64,000 bases of DNA from Saliphagus infecundisoli. Its GTDB lineage: Archaea; Halobacteriota; Halobacteria; Halobacteriales; Natrialbaceae. This document shows, piece by piece, positions 46,051 through 53,698 of this stretch. The stretch lies in the NCBI RefSeq assembly GCF_020177375.1, contig NZ_JAIWHV010000002.1:372001-436000 (forward strand), written 5' to 3'. Below the pieces are notes generated by a model that was not told the DNA's origin, searched no databases, and worked only from the letters and a program-made list of their open reading frames with translations. Position numbers and translations under genes: made by a program. Every line of letters begins with the position of its first letter. Within the stretch, counting starts at the first letter, position 1.

Positions 46051-47307
46051 GTGGCAGACGACTACGTGCGTCGGACGGCAATCACCCGCCTCTCGGTAGA
46101 TGGCGAGCAACGCGAGTTGCTCGAGGATACCATCACCGAGTGGAAGAACGGTTGCCAACTCGCCACAGACCTCGCGTGGGGACGGTGCAACACCAAGAGC
46201 GACGTCCAACCTCTCGCCTACGATTCTGTGCGCGAAGATACCGACCTCGGGAGTCAGCATGCAATTCTCGCCACCCACCAAGCCGCACAAGCCATCACCG
46301 GCTGTCTCGAACGCCGGTCGAAAGGCAAGAAGGTCAGCAAGCCGACGTTCACCGCGCCGACCGTGAAGTACGATACACGGACGATGACGCTGTTCGATGA
46401 CGACACCGTTTCCCTCTCCACGACGGAGAGGCGGGTCCGGTGTCCACTCGACCTTCCTAAAGCTGAAGATGGCTATCAGCGTCAGTATCTCGACTCGGAC
46501 GACTGGAGTGTTACGGAAAGTACGCTCACCACCCGAGACGACGAGTTCTTTTTGCACATCGGATTCCGCCGGTACAAAAACGAGACCGAACGAAACACCG
46601 CCGAGGACGGAACGGTCCTCGGGGTTGACCTCGGGATCGAAAACCTCGCCGTCACCAGCACCGCCTCCTTCGTCAGCGGGCGGGAGCTCACCCACGACCT
46701 CCGCGAGTTCGAGAAGGTACGCGCCGGGTTGCAACAGACCGGAACACGAAGCGCCCACCGGACGCTCGTTCAGTCGAGTGGTCGGGAACTTCGATACGTC
46801 CGTGACGTTCTCCACCGGGCGTCGAACGCGCTGATAGACGAAGCACTCCGATACAACTGTGACGTGATCGCGTTCGAGAATTTGACTCACATCCGCGACC
46901 GCACGGGTGCGTCGTGGGGTCACAAGTGGGCGTTCCGAACGCTCTACGAGCAGGTCGAATACAAAGCCGAATCGATCGGAATCTCGGTAAAGCAAGTCGG
47001 GTCGGCGTATACGTCGAAGCGGTGTGCCGAGTGTGGATTCACAGCGGACGAGAATCGCCCCTCGCGCACCGACTTCCGGTGTCAGAAGTGCGACTCGGAA
47101 GCGAACGCGGATTACAACGCAGCGAAGAACATCGGCATGCGGTATGTCCGTCGAGGCCAACAGTCGTCTCGGCGGACGGGCGACAGTCAGCTCGCCCTCA
47201 AGTCTGGAACGGCGACGCCGAAGGGCGGATTTACCGCCTACCCTGATGGGTTCGAGGCTGAGTTCACGGACAAGCCCCACCCTCCACGAGCGAACCCGTC
47301 AGGGTGA
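46051..47307 (+). CDS. tnpB: RNA-guided endonuclease TnpB
   Basis: The 418-residue protein starts with GTG (VADDYVRRTAITRLSVDGEQ). All three RuvC carboxylates are present: Asp193 in GVDLGIENLAV, Glu276 in IAFENLTH and Asp354 in NADYNAAKNIG. The zinc ribbon CAECGF...CQKC uses Cys325, Cys328, Cys344 and Cys347. TnpB nucleases cut DNA next to a short motif using a guide RNA made from the element's 3' end. Nothing looks truncated, so it should be active. Its C-terminal tail (SGTATPKGGFTAYPDGFEAE) overlaps the predicted guide-RNA region. The GC content is slightly lower than in neighbouring genes. Confidence 0.93.
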   Translation: MADDYVRRTAITRLSVDGEQRELLEDTITEWKNGCQLATDLAWGRCNTKSDVQPLAYDSVREDTDLGSQHAILATHQAAQAITGCLERRSKGKKVSKPTFTAPTVKYDTRTMTLFDDDTVSLSTTERRVRCPLDLPKAEDGYQRQYLDSDDWSVTESTLTTRDDEFFLHIGFRRYKNETERNTAEDGTVLGVDLGIENLAVTSTASFVSGRELTHDLREFEKVRAGLQQTGTRSAHRTLVQSSGRELRYVRDVLHRASNALIDEALRYNCDVIAFENLTHIRDRTGASWGHKWAFRTLYEQVEYKAESIGISVKQVGSAYTSKRCAECGFTADENRPSRTDFRCQKCDSEANADYNAAKNIGMRYVRRGQQSSRRTGDSQLALKSGTATPKGGFTAYPDGFEAEFTDKPHPPRANPSG

Positions 47308-47350
47308 GCGAAGTAGGGTGGGGTAGTTGACCGTAGCCCCCGAGTACCAG
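47230..47350 (+). ncRNA. Predicted TnpB guide RNA (omega/reRNA) region
   Basis: The right end folds as CCCCACCCT (47275-47283) with AGGGTGGGG (47315-47323), enclosing an inner aaccc/gggt hairpin. In IS605-type elements the guide RNA spans the 3' part of tnpB and the right end and extends into flanking DNA, which supplies the guide. Here the guide would start near 47330-47333 with gtagcccccgagtaccagc. The 5' and 3' limits given are estimates. Confidence 0.4.
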
Positions 47351-47557
47351 CGGCGGGGCTATGGGGGTCGGATCTACGACGAACTCGAGGCGTGCGCTCG
47401 GAACGCGGACTCAGAGGGGATCGTACTCCACACGACCGGGCGTCAGACCGCCGCTCGCCGGTTCTACGAGAAACGCGGATACGATCTTGTGGAACGGGCC
47501 GATATCGAGGAATTCTCGGAAGCGTTCGAGCTGTTCGTCTACTGGAAACGCCTTTAG
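47327..47557 (+). pseudogene. GNAT acetyltransferase, C-terminal fragment
   Basis: The frame reads TVAPEYQRRGYGGRIYDELE, then RRFYEKRGYDLVERADIEEF and ends FVYWKRL. It begins exactly at the acetyl-CoA loop that the N-terminal fragment (45641) lacks. The apparent TTG start is an accident of the IS junction. Its stop overlaps the stop of the convergent ferredoxin gene. Confidence 0.85.
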
Positions 47558-47799
47558 GGAATCAACTGCTCGCCGTCGTCGTCGTAGATCGCAATGGCGT
47601 CGACGGGACAGGTCCGGGCGGCGAACTTCGCATCGAGTTCGGCCTCGGCGGGCACCTCGCGGGCGAAGATCCCGTCTTCGACCTCCTCGCCGCCCTCCAG
47701 AACCGCTTTCCCCGCGGACTTGTCCTCGCTGAAGGCGTCCCACTCCGCGACGCACTGGTACATCCCGATACAGGTGTCCTCGTCGAACTCGACGCGCAT
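47554..47799 (-). CDS. Ferredoxin, three-cysteine type
   Basis: The 81-residue protein has MRVEFDEDTCIGMYQCVAEW and later ARTCPVDAIAIYDDDGEQL. The cluster motif is CIGMYQC...CP: the middle Cys of CxxCxxC is replaced, leaving three cysteines. This is the pattern of small [3Fe-4S] ferredoxins (or [4Fe-4S] with a non-Cys ligand). An acidic insertion of about 40 residues separates the two halves. The ATG has ccgatttaggg about 26 nt upstream on the minus strand. Confidence 0.87.
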   Translation of the reverse strand: MRVEFDEDTCIGMYQCVAEWDAFSEDKSAGKAVLEGGEEVEDGIFAREVPAEAELDAKFAARTCPVDAIAIYDDDGEQLIP

Positions 47800-47875
47800 G
47801 GGCGGAGATTGACCGGGGCGCCCTAAATCGGTAGCGGTGCCCTCGCCTGCTCCCCCTGCTCGGAAACCCGCCCCC

Positions 47876-48490
47876 TCACAGCAGGTCTGGCACCGCGGCG
47901 AGCGAGCGGGCGACCGCCACGCCCTCGCCACCGGGGTCGTCCTCGCCGACGTACACCCCATGCCAGTCCCGTTCGACCGCCGGCCGGAGGTCCCGCTCGA
48001 CGTCGTCGGCGACGAACGCGTAGGAGCCGGCGGGCAGACGCTCCTCGGCGATCCGGTAGATTTCGGGATCGGGCTTTTCGACCCCGACCTCCCCCGAGAC
48101 GACGACGGTCTCGACGCGGTCGGCGAGCCCGACCGCCTCGAGTTTGGCGCGCTGGAGGGAGCCGACGCCGTTGGTGAGCACCCCCAGTTGGTGATCGCCA
48201 GCGAGCGTCTCGAGAAGGTCGTCCGCGCCGGGGACCGCCCGGACGGCCTCGACCTCCCGGTCGACCATCGCATCGCTGAACGCGTCGGGATCGACTGGAA
48301 CGTCGGTTTTCGCGATCGCGGCCGAAAACGGGTCGTCGGCCTCGCCCAGGAGGTCGAAGAACGCCTCGCTGTAGGCCTCCAGTTCCCGAGGTTCGACGCC
48401 GAGAGAGCAGAGGGCATCGGCGTAGATCCGCGGGAAGGGTTCGGCGTACTCGATCAGCGTCCCGTCGAGATCGACGTAGACGGCCTGCAT
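47876..48490 (-). CDS. HAD superfamily hydrolase
   Basis: The 204-residue phosphatase-like protein has the four HAD motifs: nucleophile YVDLDGTLIEY, motif II LGVLTNGVGS, Lys in GVEKPDPEIYR and metal Asp in AFVADDVERDLRPA. The helical cap (residues about 20-80) is C1-type. It resembles phosphoglycolate phosphatase and REG-2-like enzymes; the substrate cannot be deduced. A TATA-like ggctttctc is about 26 nt upstream. Confidence 0.92.
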   Translation of the reverse strand: MQAVYVDLDGTLIEYAEPFPRIYADALCSLGVEPRELEAYSEAFFDLLGEADDPFSAAIAKTDVPVDPDAFSDAMVDREVEAVRAVPGADDLLETLAGDHQLGVLTNGVGSLQRAKLEAVGLADRVETVVVSGEVGVEKPDPEIYRIAEERLPAGSYAFVADDVERDLRPAVERDWHGVYVGEDDPGGEGVAVARSLAAVPDLL

Positions 48491-48647
48491 ACCTCTCGGA
48501 GGGCGGGTTCGGAGAAAGCCGTTTCCCCGCCGTGTGGGTCTACCGCGCGCGTCGGGACTGGTCTTCTAACTCTTGTTGCCGTGTCACACGTTACTCGAGG
48601 TTATATCTCAACACACAGTAATTACCCCGGAGCGCGTCGGAGCCGAT

Positions 48648-49403
48648 ATGGCCGATGAGCCACGAGAAATCGGCGGGCGACCGGACCCGCTCGGGCGGGC
48701 GATGTTCGACCACCAGCGCGGCGAGCCGGGCTCGCTCGTCTACCGCGACGGCGAGCGAACGCGCGAGGGCCACGTCGCCGACTACTACTTCGAGCCCCGC
48801 TCGGAGTGGGACGACGGTACCGTGGGGCTACTCGAGCGCCTCGCCGCCCACGGCGGCCCGTTTCTGGACGTCGGCTGTGGCGCGGGCCAGCACGCGCTGT
48901 GGTTTCAGCACCGGGGCCTGGCGGTCACTGCGGTCGACGTCAGTCCCGGGACCGTCCGGGCCGCCAGTGCGCGCGGCGTCGCGGACGCCTCCACGATGGA
49001 CATGTTCGATCTCGCCTTCCATCCCGATCGGTTCCGGACCCTCTACGCCCTAGGGACCCAGATCGGGCTCGGCCGGTCGCTCGCGGGCGTCGGCGAACTC
49101 CTCGCCGAGTTCGCCCGGGTCACCGACGAGAACGGGCTGGCCGCGATCCACAACTACGATCCCGATACCCTGGAGGGCGACCTGCTCGGCTACCGCTCGG
49201 ACCCCAGGAAGGGAATCGCCCACCGCTCGTTTCACTTCGAGTACGAGCCGCCCGGATCGGGGGGCCGAGTAGTGGGCCGGACGCTCCAGTTCCTCCTCTT
49301 TGGCCCCGACAGGCTGGCCGACGCCGCCGTCGGCACGCCGTGGACGGTGGCCGACGTCTATGCCGGGGAGAACACGTATGTCGCCCTCCTCGAAAAGGAG
49401 TAG
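48648..49403 (+). CDS. Class I SAM-dependent methyltransferase
   Basis: The 251-residue enzyme has motif I FLDVGCGAGQHALWFQHRG followed by the acidic VTAVDVSPG. FRTLYALGTQIGLGRSLAGV and LAAIHNYDPDTLEGDLLGYR follow. The start MADEPREIGGRPDPLGRAMF is chosen because a TATA-like gttatatct (about 48600) gives a short leader to it. Substrate unknown. Confidence 0.88.
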   Translation: MADEPREIGGRPDPLGRAMFDHQRGEPGSLVYRDGERTREGHVADYYFEPRSEWDDGTVGLLERLAAHGGPFLDVGCGAGQHALWFQHRGLAVTAVDVSPGTVRAASARGVADASTMDMFDLAFHPDRFRTLYALGTQIGLGRSLAGVGELLAEFARVTDENGLAAIHNYDPDTLEGDLLGYRSDPRKGIAHRSFHFEYEPPGSGGRVVGRTLQFLLFGPDRLADAAVGTPWTVADVYAGENTYVALLEKE

Positions 49404-49496
49404 CCGCCGGCGGCGATTTCCGTTCCGGGGGGCGATCGCCGAGCGAAGGATGGCGCGCCCGCCTCGAGCCGAAGTTACTAGACAAAGCAGAGAATT

Positions 49497-49509
49497 TTAT
49501 CAATGATAA
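49497..49509. promoter_or_regulatory. Palindrome upstream of the metal ATPase gene
   Basis: TTATC-AAT-GATAA is a perfect 13-bp palindrome in an AT-rich control region (49475-49550). It lies about 35 bp upstream of the TATA-like tttaataa at 49539-49546, which itself is 27 nt before the ATG. It is a candidate site for a metal sensor; no such regulator is encoded nearby. Confidence 0.35.
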
Positions 49510-49569
49510 CCGCTTAAACCCCGATATATAGCAGCTAGTTTAATAATCCGTGGGGCGTAGCGTCCCTCG

Positions 49570-51957
49570 ATGACTTCCACCGACCCATCGGCCGATGGGT
49601 CCGGCACGCACGCCAACGACCGTGCCGATCTCGGTCACAGCCACGGCCACGGCGATCGGTCCGAGCACGACGCCGGCAACGTCGTGCGGTTCTCGGTCCC
49701 CGACATGGACTGTCCCTCGTGTGCCGGCAAGGTCGAGACCGCCGTCGGCGGCGTCAACGGCGTCTCGACGGTCGATCCCCGGCCGACGACCGGGACCGTC
49801 TCCGTCGGATACGACCCGTCGGCCGTTTCCGAGGGCGCACTCGTCGGCGCCATCGAGCGCGCGGGCTACGAGGTCACGGGCGCCACCGACGGGAACAGCG
49901 GCGGTGGTGTCGACGGCCAGGACGACATCTGGACGAGCCCGCGGGCGATCAAGACGTGGCTCGGCGGCGGGGTCGTCTCGCTCGGGCTCCTCCTCGAGTT
50001 CGTCCTCGGGGGCTGGAACGTCCGGGCGGCGACCGTCGTCGGGAGCGAGCTGTTCGTCGCGGACGTCCTGTTCGTCGTCGCCGTCGCCGTCGGCGGTCAG
50101 GAGATCCTCCGGAACGGCTACTACTCGGCGCGAAACCGCTCTCTCGACATCGACTTCCTGATGTCGACGGCGATCCTCGGCGCGCTGACGGCGAGTCTCG
50201 CCTTCGGCGAGGCCCTCTACTTCGAGGCCGCCACCCTCGCCGTCCTCTTCAGCGTCGCCGAACTCCTCGAGCGCTACTCGATGGATCGCGCCCGCAACTC
50301 GCTCCGAGAGCTGATGGAACTCTCGCCCGAGGACGCCACCGTCAAGCGAGAGGACGGCGAGGAGACGGTTTCGGTCGAGGAGGTCGCTGTCGGCGACGTC
50401 GTCGTCGTCCGGCCCGGCGAGAAGGTCCCGACCGATGGGACGGTCGTCGACGGCGAGAGCGCGGTGAACCAGGCCCCGATCACCGGCGAGAGCGTGCCCG
50501 TCGACAAAACGACCGGGGACGAAGTGTACGCCGGCACGATCAACGAGGAGGGCTACCTCGAGGTGGAGGTCACCTCGGCGGCGGGCGACGACACCCTCTC
50601 GCGGATCGTCGGGATGGTCGAGGACGCCCGGGCCGACAGGACCGAACGCGAGCAGTTCGTCGACCGTTTCGCGGCCTACTACACCCCGGTCGTCGTCGCC
50701 TTCGCCGTCCTCGTCACGATCGCTAGCCCCTCGGTTCTCGGGACGACGTGGCCCACGGCCGTCGTCTACGGCCTGACGCTGCTCGTGCTCGCCTGTCCCT
50801 GTGCGTTCGTCATCTCGACGCCCGTCTCGGTCGTCTCGGGGATCACGAGCGCCGCGAGAAACGGGGTCCTCGTCAAGGGCGGCACCCATCTCGAGGCGAT
50901 GGGCGCGGTCGACGTCGTCGCCTTCGACAAGACGGGCACACTCACGGGGGGCGAACTCGCCGTTACCGACGTCGTCGCGTTGAACGGGAACAGCGAGGAC
51001 GACGTCCTCCGGTGTGCCCGCGGGCTCGAGACGCGCAGCGAACACCCCATCGGGGAGGCGATCGTCGCGGAGGCCAGCGCCGCGGGCGTCGCCGGCCGCG
51101 AGATCGACGGCTTCGAGGCCATCACCGGCAAGGGCGTCCGGGCGGAGCTCGACGGGACCCCCCACTTCGCGGGCAAGCCCGCGTTCTTCGAGGAACTCGG
51201 CTTCGACCTCTCGCACGTCCACGCGACGACCGATGGCGGGGCCGTCACCTCTACCGCACGGGACCTCTGTGAGCGAAACGACTGTCTCGACCTGCTCGAG
51301 GAGACGGTGCCCGCCCTCCAGTCGGAGGGCAAGACCGTCGTCCTCGTCGGGACCGACGACGCACTCGAGGGGGTCATCGCCGTCGCCGACGAGGTCAGAC
51401 CCGAGGCGAAGCGGGCCGTCGAGCGCCTGAAGGATCTCGGCGTCGAGCGGACGGTGATGCTCACGGGCGACAACGAGCGGACCGCACGCGCAATCGCCGA
51501 CCGCGTCGGGGTCGACGAGTTCCGGGCGGAACTGCTCCCCGAGGAGAAAGTCGACGCCATCGACGGCCTCGTCGCTACCTCCGACGGCGTCGCGATGGTC
51601 GGCGACGGGATCAACGACGCGCCCGCCCTCGCCACGGCGACCGTCGGCGTGGCGATGGGCGCGGCCGGAACCGACACCGCACTGGAGACGGCCGACATCG
51701 CCCTGATGGGCGACGACCTCGCGAAGCTCCCGTACCTGTACGAACTCGCGGCCGACGCAAACGGGGTCATCCGCCAGAACGTCTGGGCGAGCCTCGCCGT
51801 CAAGGCCGGCCTCTCGCTCGCCGTCCCCTTCGGCTACGTCCCCATCTGGCTGGCAGTCCTCGCGGGCGACGCCGGGATGACCGTCGGCGTCACCGGCAAC
51901 GCGATGCGCCTCTCGCGGATCGCGCCGGAACTTCCCGACGCCGACCCGCGCGACTGA
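49570..51957 (+). CDS. Heavy-metal P1B-type ATPase, probably Zn2+/Cd2+ (ZntA/CadA-like)
   Basis: The 795-residue exporter has a His-rich N-terminus (GHSHGHGDRSEHD), one HMA domain with the metal motif MDCPSCAGKV, and the transmembrane CPC motif in LVLACPCAFVIS. It also has the phosphorylation site DKTGTLTGGE, the nucleotide motif SEHPIGEA and VGDGINDAPALA. The last span region WLAVLAGDAGMTVGVTGNAMRL contains the conserved Asp that marks Zn/Cd/Pb rather than Cu transporters. TGES is present in the actuator domain (ITGESVPVDK). It should export toxic divalent metals with ATP. Confidence 0.93.
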   Translation: MTSTDPSADGSGTHANDRADLGHSHGHGDRSEHDAGNVVRFSVPDMDCPSCAGKVETAVGGVNGVSTVDPRPTTGTVSVGYDPSAVSEGALVGAIERAGYEVTGATDGNSGGGVDGQDDIWTSPRAIKTWLGGGVVSLGLLLEFVLGGWNVRAATVVGSELFVADVLFVVAVAVGGQEILRNGYYSARNRSLDIDFLMSTAILGALTASLAFGEALYFEAATLAVLFSVAELLERYSMDRARNSLRELMELSPEDATVKREDGEETVSVEEVAVGDVVVVRPGEKVPTDGTVVDGESAVNQAPITGESVPVDKTTGDEVYAGTINEEGYLEVEVTSAAGDDTLSRIVGMVEDARADRTEREQFVDRFAAYYTPVVVAFAVLVTIASPSVLGTTWPTAVVYGLTLLVLACPCAFVISTPVSVVSGITSAARNGVLVKGGTHLEAMGAVDVVAFDKTGTLTGGELAVTDVVALNGNSEDDVLRCARGLETRSEHPIGEAIVAEASAAGVAGREIDGFEAITGKGVRAELDGTPHFAGKPAFFEELGFDLSHVHATTDGGAVTSTARDLCERNDCLDLLEETVPALQSEGKTVVLVGTDDALEGVIAVADEVRPEAKRAVERLKDLGVERTVMLTGDNERTARAIADRVGVDEFRAELLPEEKVDAIDGLVATSDGVAMVGDGINDAPALATATVGVAMGAAGTDTALETADIALMGDDLAKLPYLYELAADANGVIRQNVWASLAVKAGLSLAVPFGYVPIWLAVLAGDAGMTVGVTGNAMRLSRIAPELPDADPRD

Positions 51958-51973
51958 CCGGCGCCACGTTCAG

Positions 51974-52021
51974 GCCAGCGGCGTCCGCTCGACGACCTGC
52001 CCGTCGTCGGTCGGATACTGC
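51974..52021. repeat. Duplicated 3' end of the radical SAM gene
   Basis: These 48 bp match 52247-52294, the C-terminal coding end of the radical SAM gene, with two mismatches. On the minus strand they encode QYPTDDGQVVERTPLA and a stop, against QYPTYDGQVVERTPLA in the intact gene. Similarity stops abruptly at 52021, so this is a partial duplication or the scar of a lost tandem copy. Confidence 0.75.
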
Positions 52022-52025
52022 GTCG

Positions 52026-52186
52026 CGAAGTTTTTCCGTTCGGGTGCGCCGGGAGTGGGTAGCGTAACATTTGCACCTTTCAGATCTGCACGCTGCGTCT
52101 CCTCACCCCGTCGAGACCGGCCTCGACGATGACGTGTTCAAACGTCGCGCAGACCACTCGAGGCGCACCCGAACGGAAAAACTTCG
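52026..52186. repeat. 25-bp inverted repeat pair
   Basis: Positions 52026-52050 and 52162-52186 are perfect reverse complements (core ttttccgttcgggtgcgcc), separated by 111 bp without a gene. One arm lies five bases from the end of the duplicated radical SAM fragment, so the two rearrangements are probably linked. Confidence 0.7.
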
Positions 52187-52242
52187 ATGAAAAAGCCGCT
52201 CGCTCACGCCGTTCGCTTCGAACCGTGCTTCGCTCGCGGGAA

Positions 52243-53238
52243 CTACGCCAGCGGCGTCCGCTCGACGACCTGGCCGTCGTAGGTCGGATACTGCTCGACG
52301 ATCTCGCCCTCGGCGAGGTCGCCCTCCGCTACCATCTCCTCTAGGAGCCACCAGGCGACCTCGACGTGGTCGGACTTGATGGTGTAGAACTCCTCGGGAA
52401 CCCCCAGGTACTCGAGCCGGTCGGGATCGATCCAGGTCTTTCCGTAGACGAGGGTGCCGTCGTCGGTGACGTCGTCGAACTCCCGGCGGACGTTGCGGGC
52501 CATCCGCTTCAGGCGGCGGCGGTGCTGGGCGGCGTCCTTGAACACCGAGGTGCAGAAGTAGACCTTCTCGTGGTCGCCCATGACCTCGAGGATCCCCTCG
52601 CGGGAGCCCTCGACGGCGCTCATGTGGCCCTCCTGAAGTTCGAAGCCCGCCTCCTGCATCCTCCGATAGTTTCCGTCGCTCATCTCGAACTCGTTGACGT
52701 TACAGAAGTCGGCGGCGCCCTCGTCCAGAAAGTCGAGGAACTCCTCCTCGGGGCGGATGCCGGGGATCTCGAAGGCCGGCGTCAGCCCCTCCTCGCGGGC
52801 GATGTACAGAATTTCCTCCCACTCGGTGCCGTGCATCTCCCCCCAGAGCTCGAGGGGCGGGTGAAAGCGGATCTCGTCCAACCCTGCTTCGGAGAGCCGG
52901 CGCATGTTCTCGCGGCCGCCCGTGATTCCGGTGTAGAGGTGGGTGTGGTGGTCCTCCCCGAACTCGTCTTTGAGGAGAGAGAGATAGTGACAGGTCCGAT
53001 CGAGGGCCTCCTGGGGCTCCCCGCCCGTAATGGAGGTTCCCAGCGCGTCCATCCGGTGGGCCTCCGTGAGCACGTCCTCGTCGTCCTCGACGAGGCGCTC
53101 GTTGGCGTAGACGTCGGTGACGTTCTTTCGGTTCTCGCCGAGGGGACAGTAAAAGCAGTCGCGCTGGTCGCAGTAGCCGTAGACGAACATGACCATCTTC
53201 CCACCTTTGGCGCACTGCTCACAGCCCTCCGAGATCAT
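52243..53238 (-). CDS. Radical SAM protein (COG2108-like)
   Basis: The 331-residue protein begins MISEGCEQCAKGGKMVMFVY and has the probable [4Fe-4S] SAM-binding motif YGYCDQRDCFYCPLGENRK. The spacing is Cys-x4-Cys-x2-Cys rather than the canonical x3-x2. SAM-binding follows in ALGTSITGGEPQEALD (the GGEP motif) and the barrel continues with HTHLYTGITGG and RFHPPLELWGEM. It is annotated in archaea as pyruvate-formate-lyase-activating-like; the substrate is unknown. A minus-strand cggcttttgtgg is about 28 nt upstream of the ATG. Its 3' end is duplicated at 51974. Confidence 0.88.
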   Translation of the reverse strand: MISEGCEQCAKGGKMVMFVYGYCDQRDCFYCPLGENRKNVTDVYANERLVEDDEDVLTEAHRMDALGTSITGGEPQEALDRTCHYLSLLKDEFGEDHHTHLYTGITGGRENMRRLSEAGLDEIRFHPPLELWGEMHGTEWEEILYIAREEGLTPAFEIPGIRPEEEFLDFLDEGAADFCNVNEFEMSDGNYRRMQEAGFELQEGHMSAVEGSREGILEVMGDHEKVYFCTSVFKDAAQHRRRLKRMARNVRREFDDVTDDGTLVYGKTWIDPDRLEYLGVPEEFYTIKSDHVEVAWWLLEEMVAEGDLAEGEIVEQYPTYDGQVVERTPLA

Positions 53239-53390
53239 TCACGGGTTATACCGTCCCCGTCCACAAAAGCCGACCGATCCCGGTCGATCCCCGAAGCGCC
53301 CGCCGGCGCGGATCGAGGGGTCGGCGTCGTGCCTCCGCACGAACCGATACCGCCTAAAAACATAAGTTGATACGCATTATACGCTGACGT

Positions 53391-53606
53391 ATGGCGTTGT
53401 TCCCGCTCTCCCAATCGGAGCTCTGGACCCTTCGAGTGCTGTTTTTCGGCCCCGTTCTCCTCGGTACCGGCGGGATGGCCCTCTCGGGGACTCCGATCGG
53501 GGCGTCGCTCCTTTCGGGGGGTACGGTCGGCGGGTTCGTGGTTCTCCCGTTGCTCGTGGGTTACCTGCTCGTCCTCTCGGCCGTCGAGAGCCGATCGGCG
53601 TCGTAA
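53391..53606 (+). CDS. Small membrane protein, 71 aa
   Basis: The protein MALFPLSQSELWTLRVLFFG has two predicted membrane spans (LRVLFFGPVLLGTGGMALSG and GGFVVLPLLVGYLLVLSAVE). The upstream cctaaaaacataag and gcattatacg give TATA-like elements. No family is recognised. Hydrophobic pattern and promoter support a real gene. Confidence 0.6.
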   Translation: MALFPLSQSELWTLRVLFFGPVLLGTGGMALSGTPIGASLLSGGTVGGFVVLPLLVGYLLVLSAVESRSAS

Positions 53607-53698
53607 CCCGAGCACTCGCTCAGGCCGCGCCCGACCGGAACTGACACCCGCCCGACGCGCCCGAAGGTCCTTATCCGTCCGTCGTCTACCCCCGACCG

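Larger units (their letters stand above)
45914..47332 (+). mobile_element. IS200/IS605-superfamily element of IS1341 type (tnpB only)
   Basis: The element splits a GNAT gene and carries only tnpB, with no tnpA transposase. Both ends hold similar imperfect palindromes (45935-45984 and 47275-47323), each with 9-bp arms and loops of 31-32 nt containing gagcga-type motifs. No terminal inverted repeats or target duplication are evident, as expected for this superfamily. The exact borders are uncertain by a few bases; frame-preserving choices are 45914-47329 or 45917-47332. It would need a TnpA from elsewhere to move. Confidence 0.8.

Noticed and set aside
45914-47332. A tnpA (Y1 transposase) partner within the IS element
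   Set aside because: Only about 135 bp precede tnpB inside the element and no such coding sequence is present; the element is tnpB-only.
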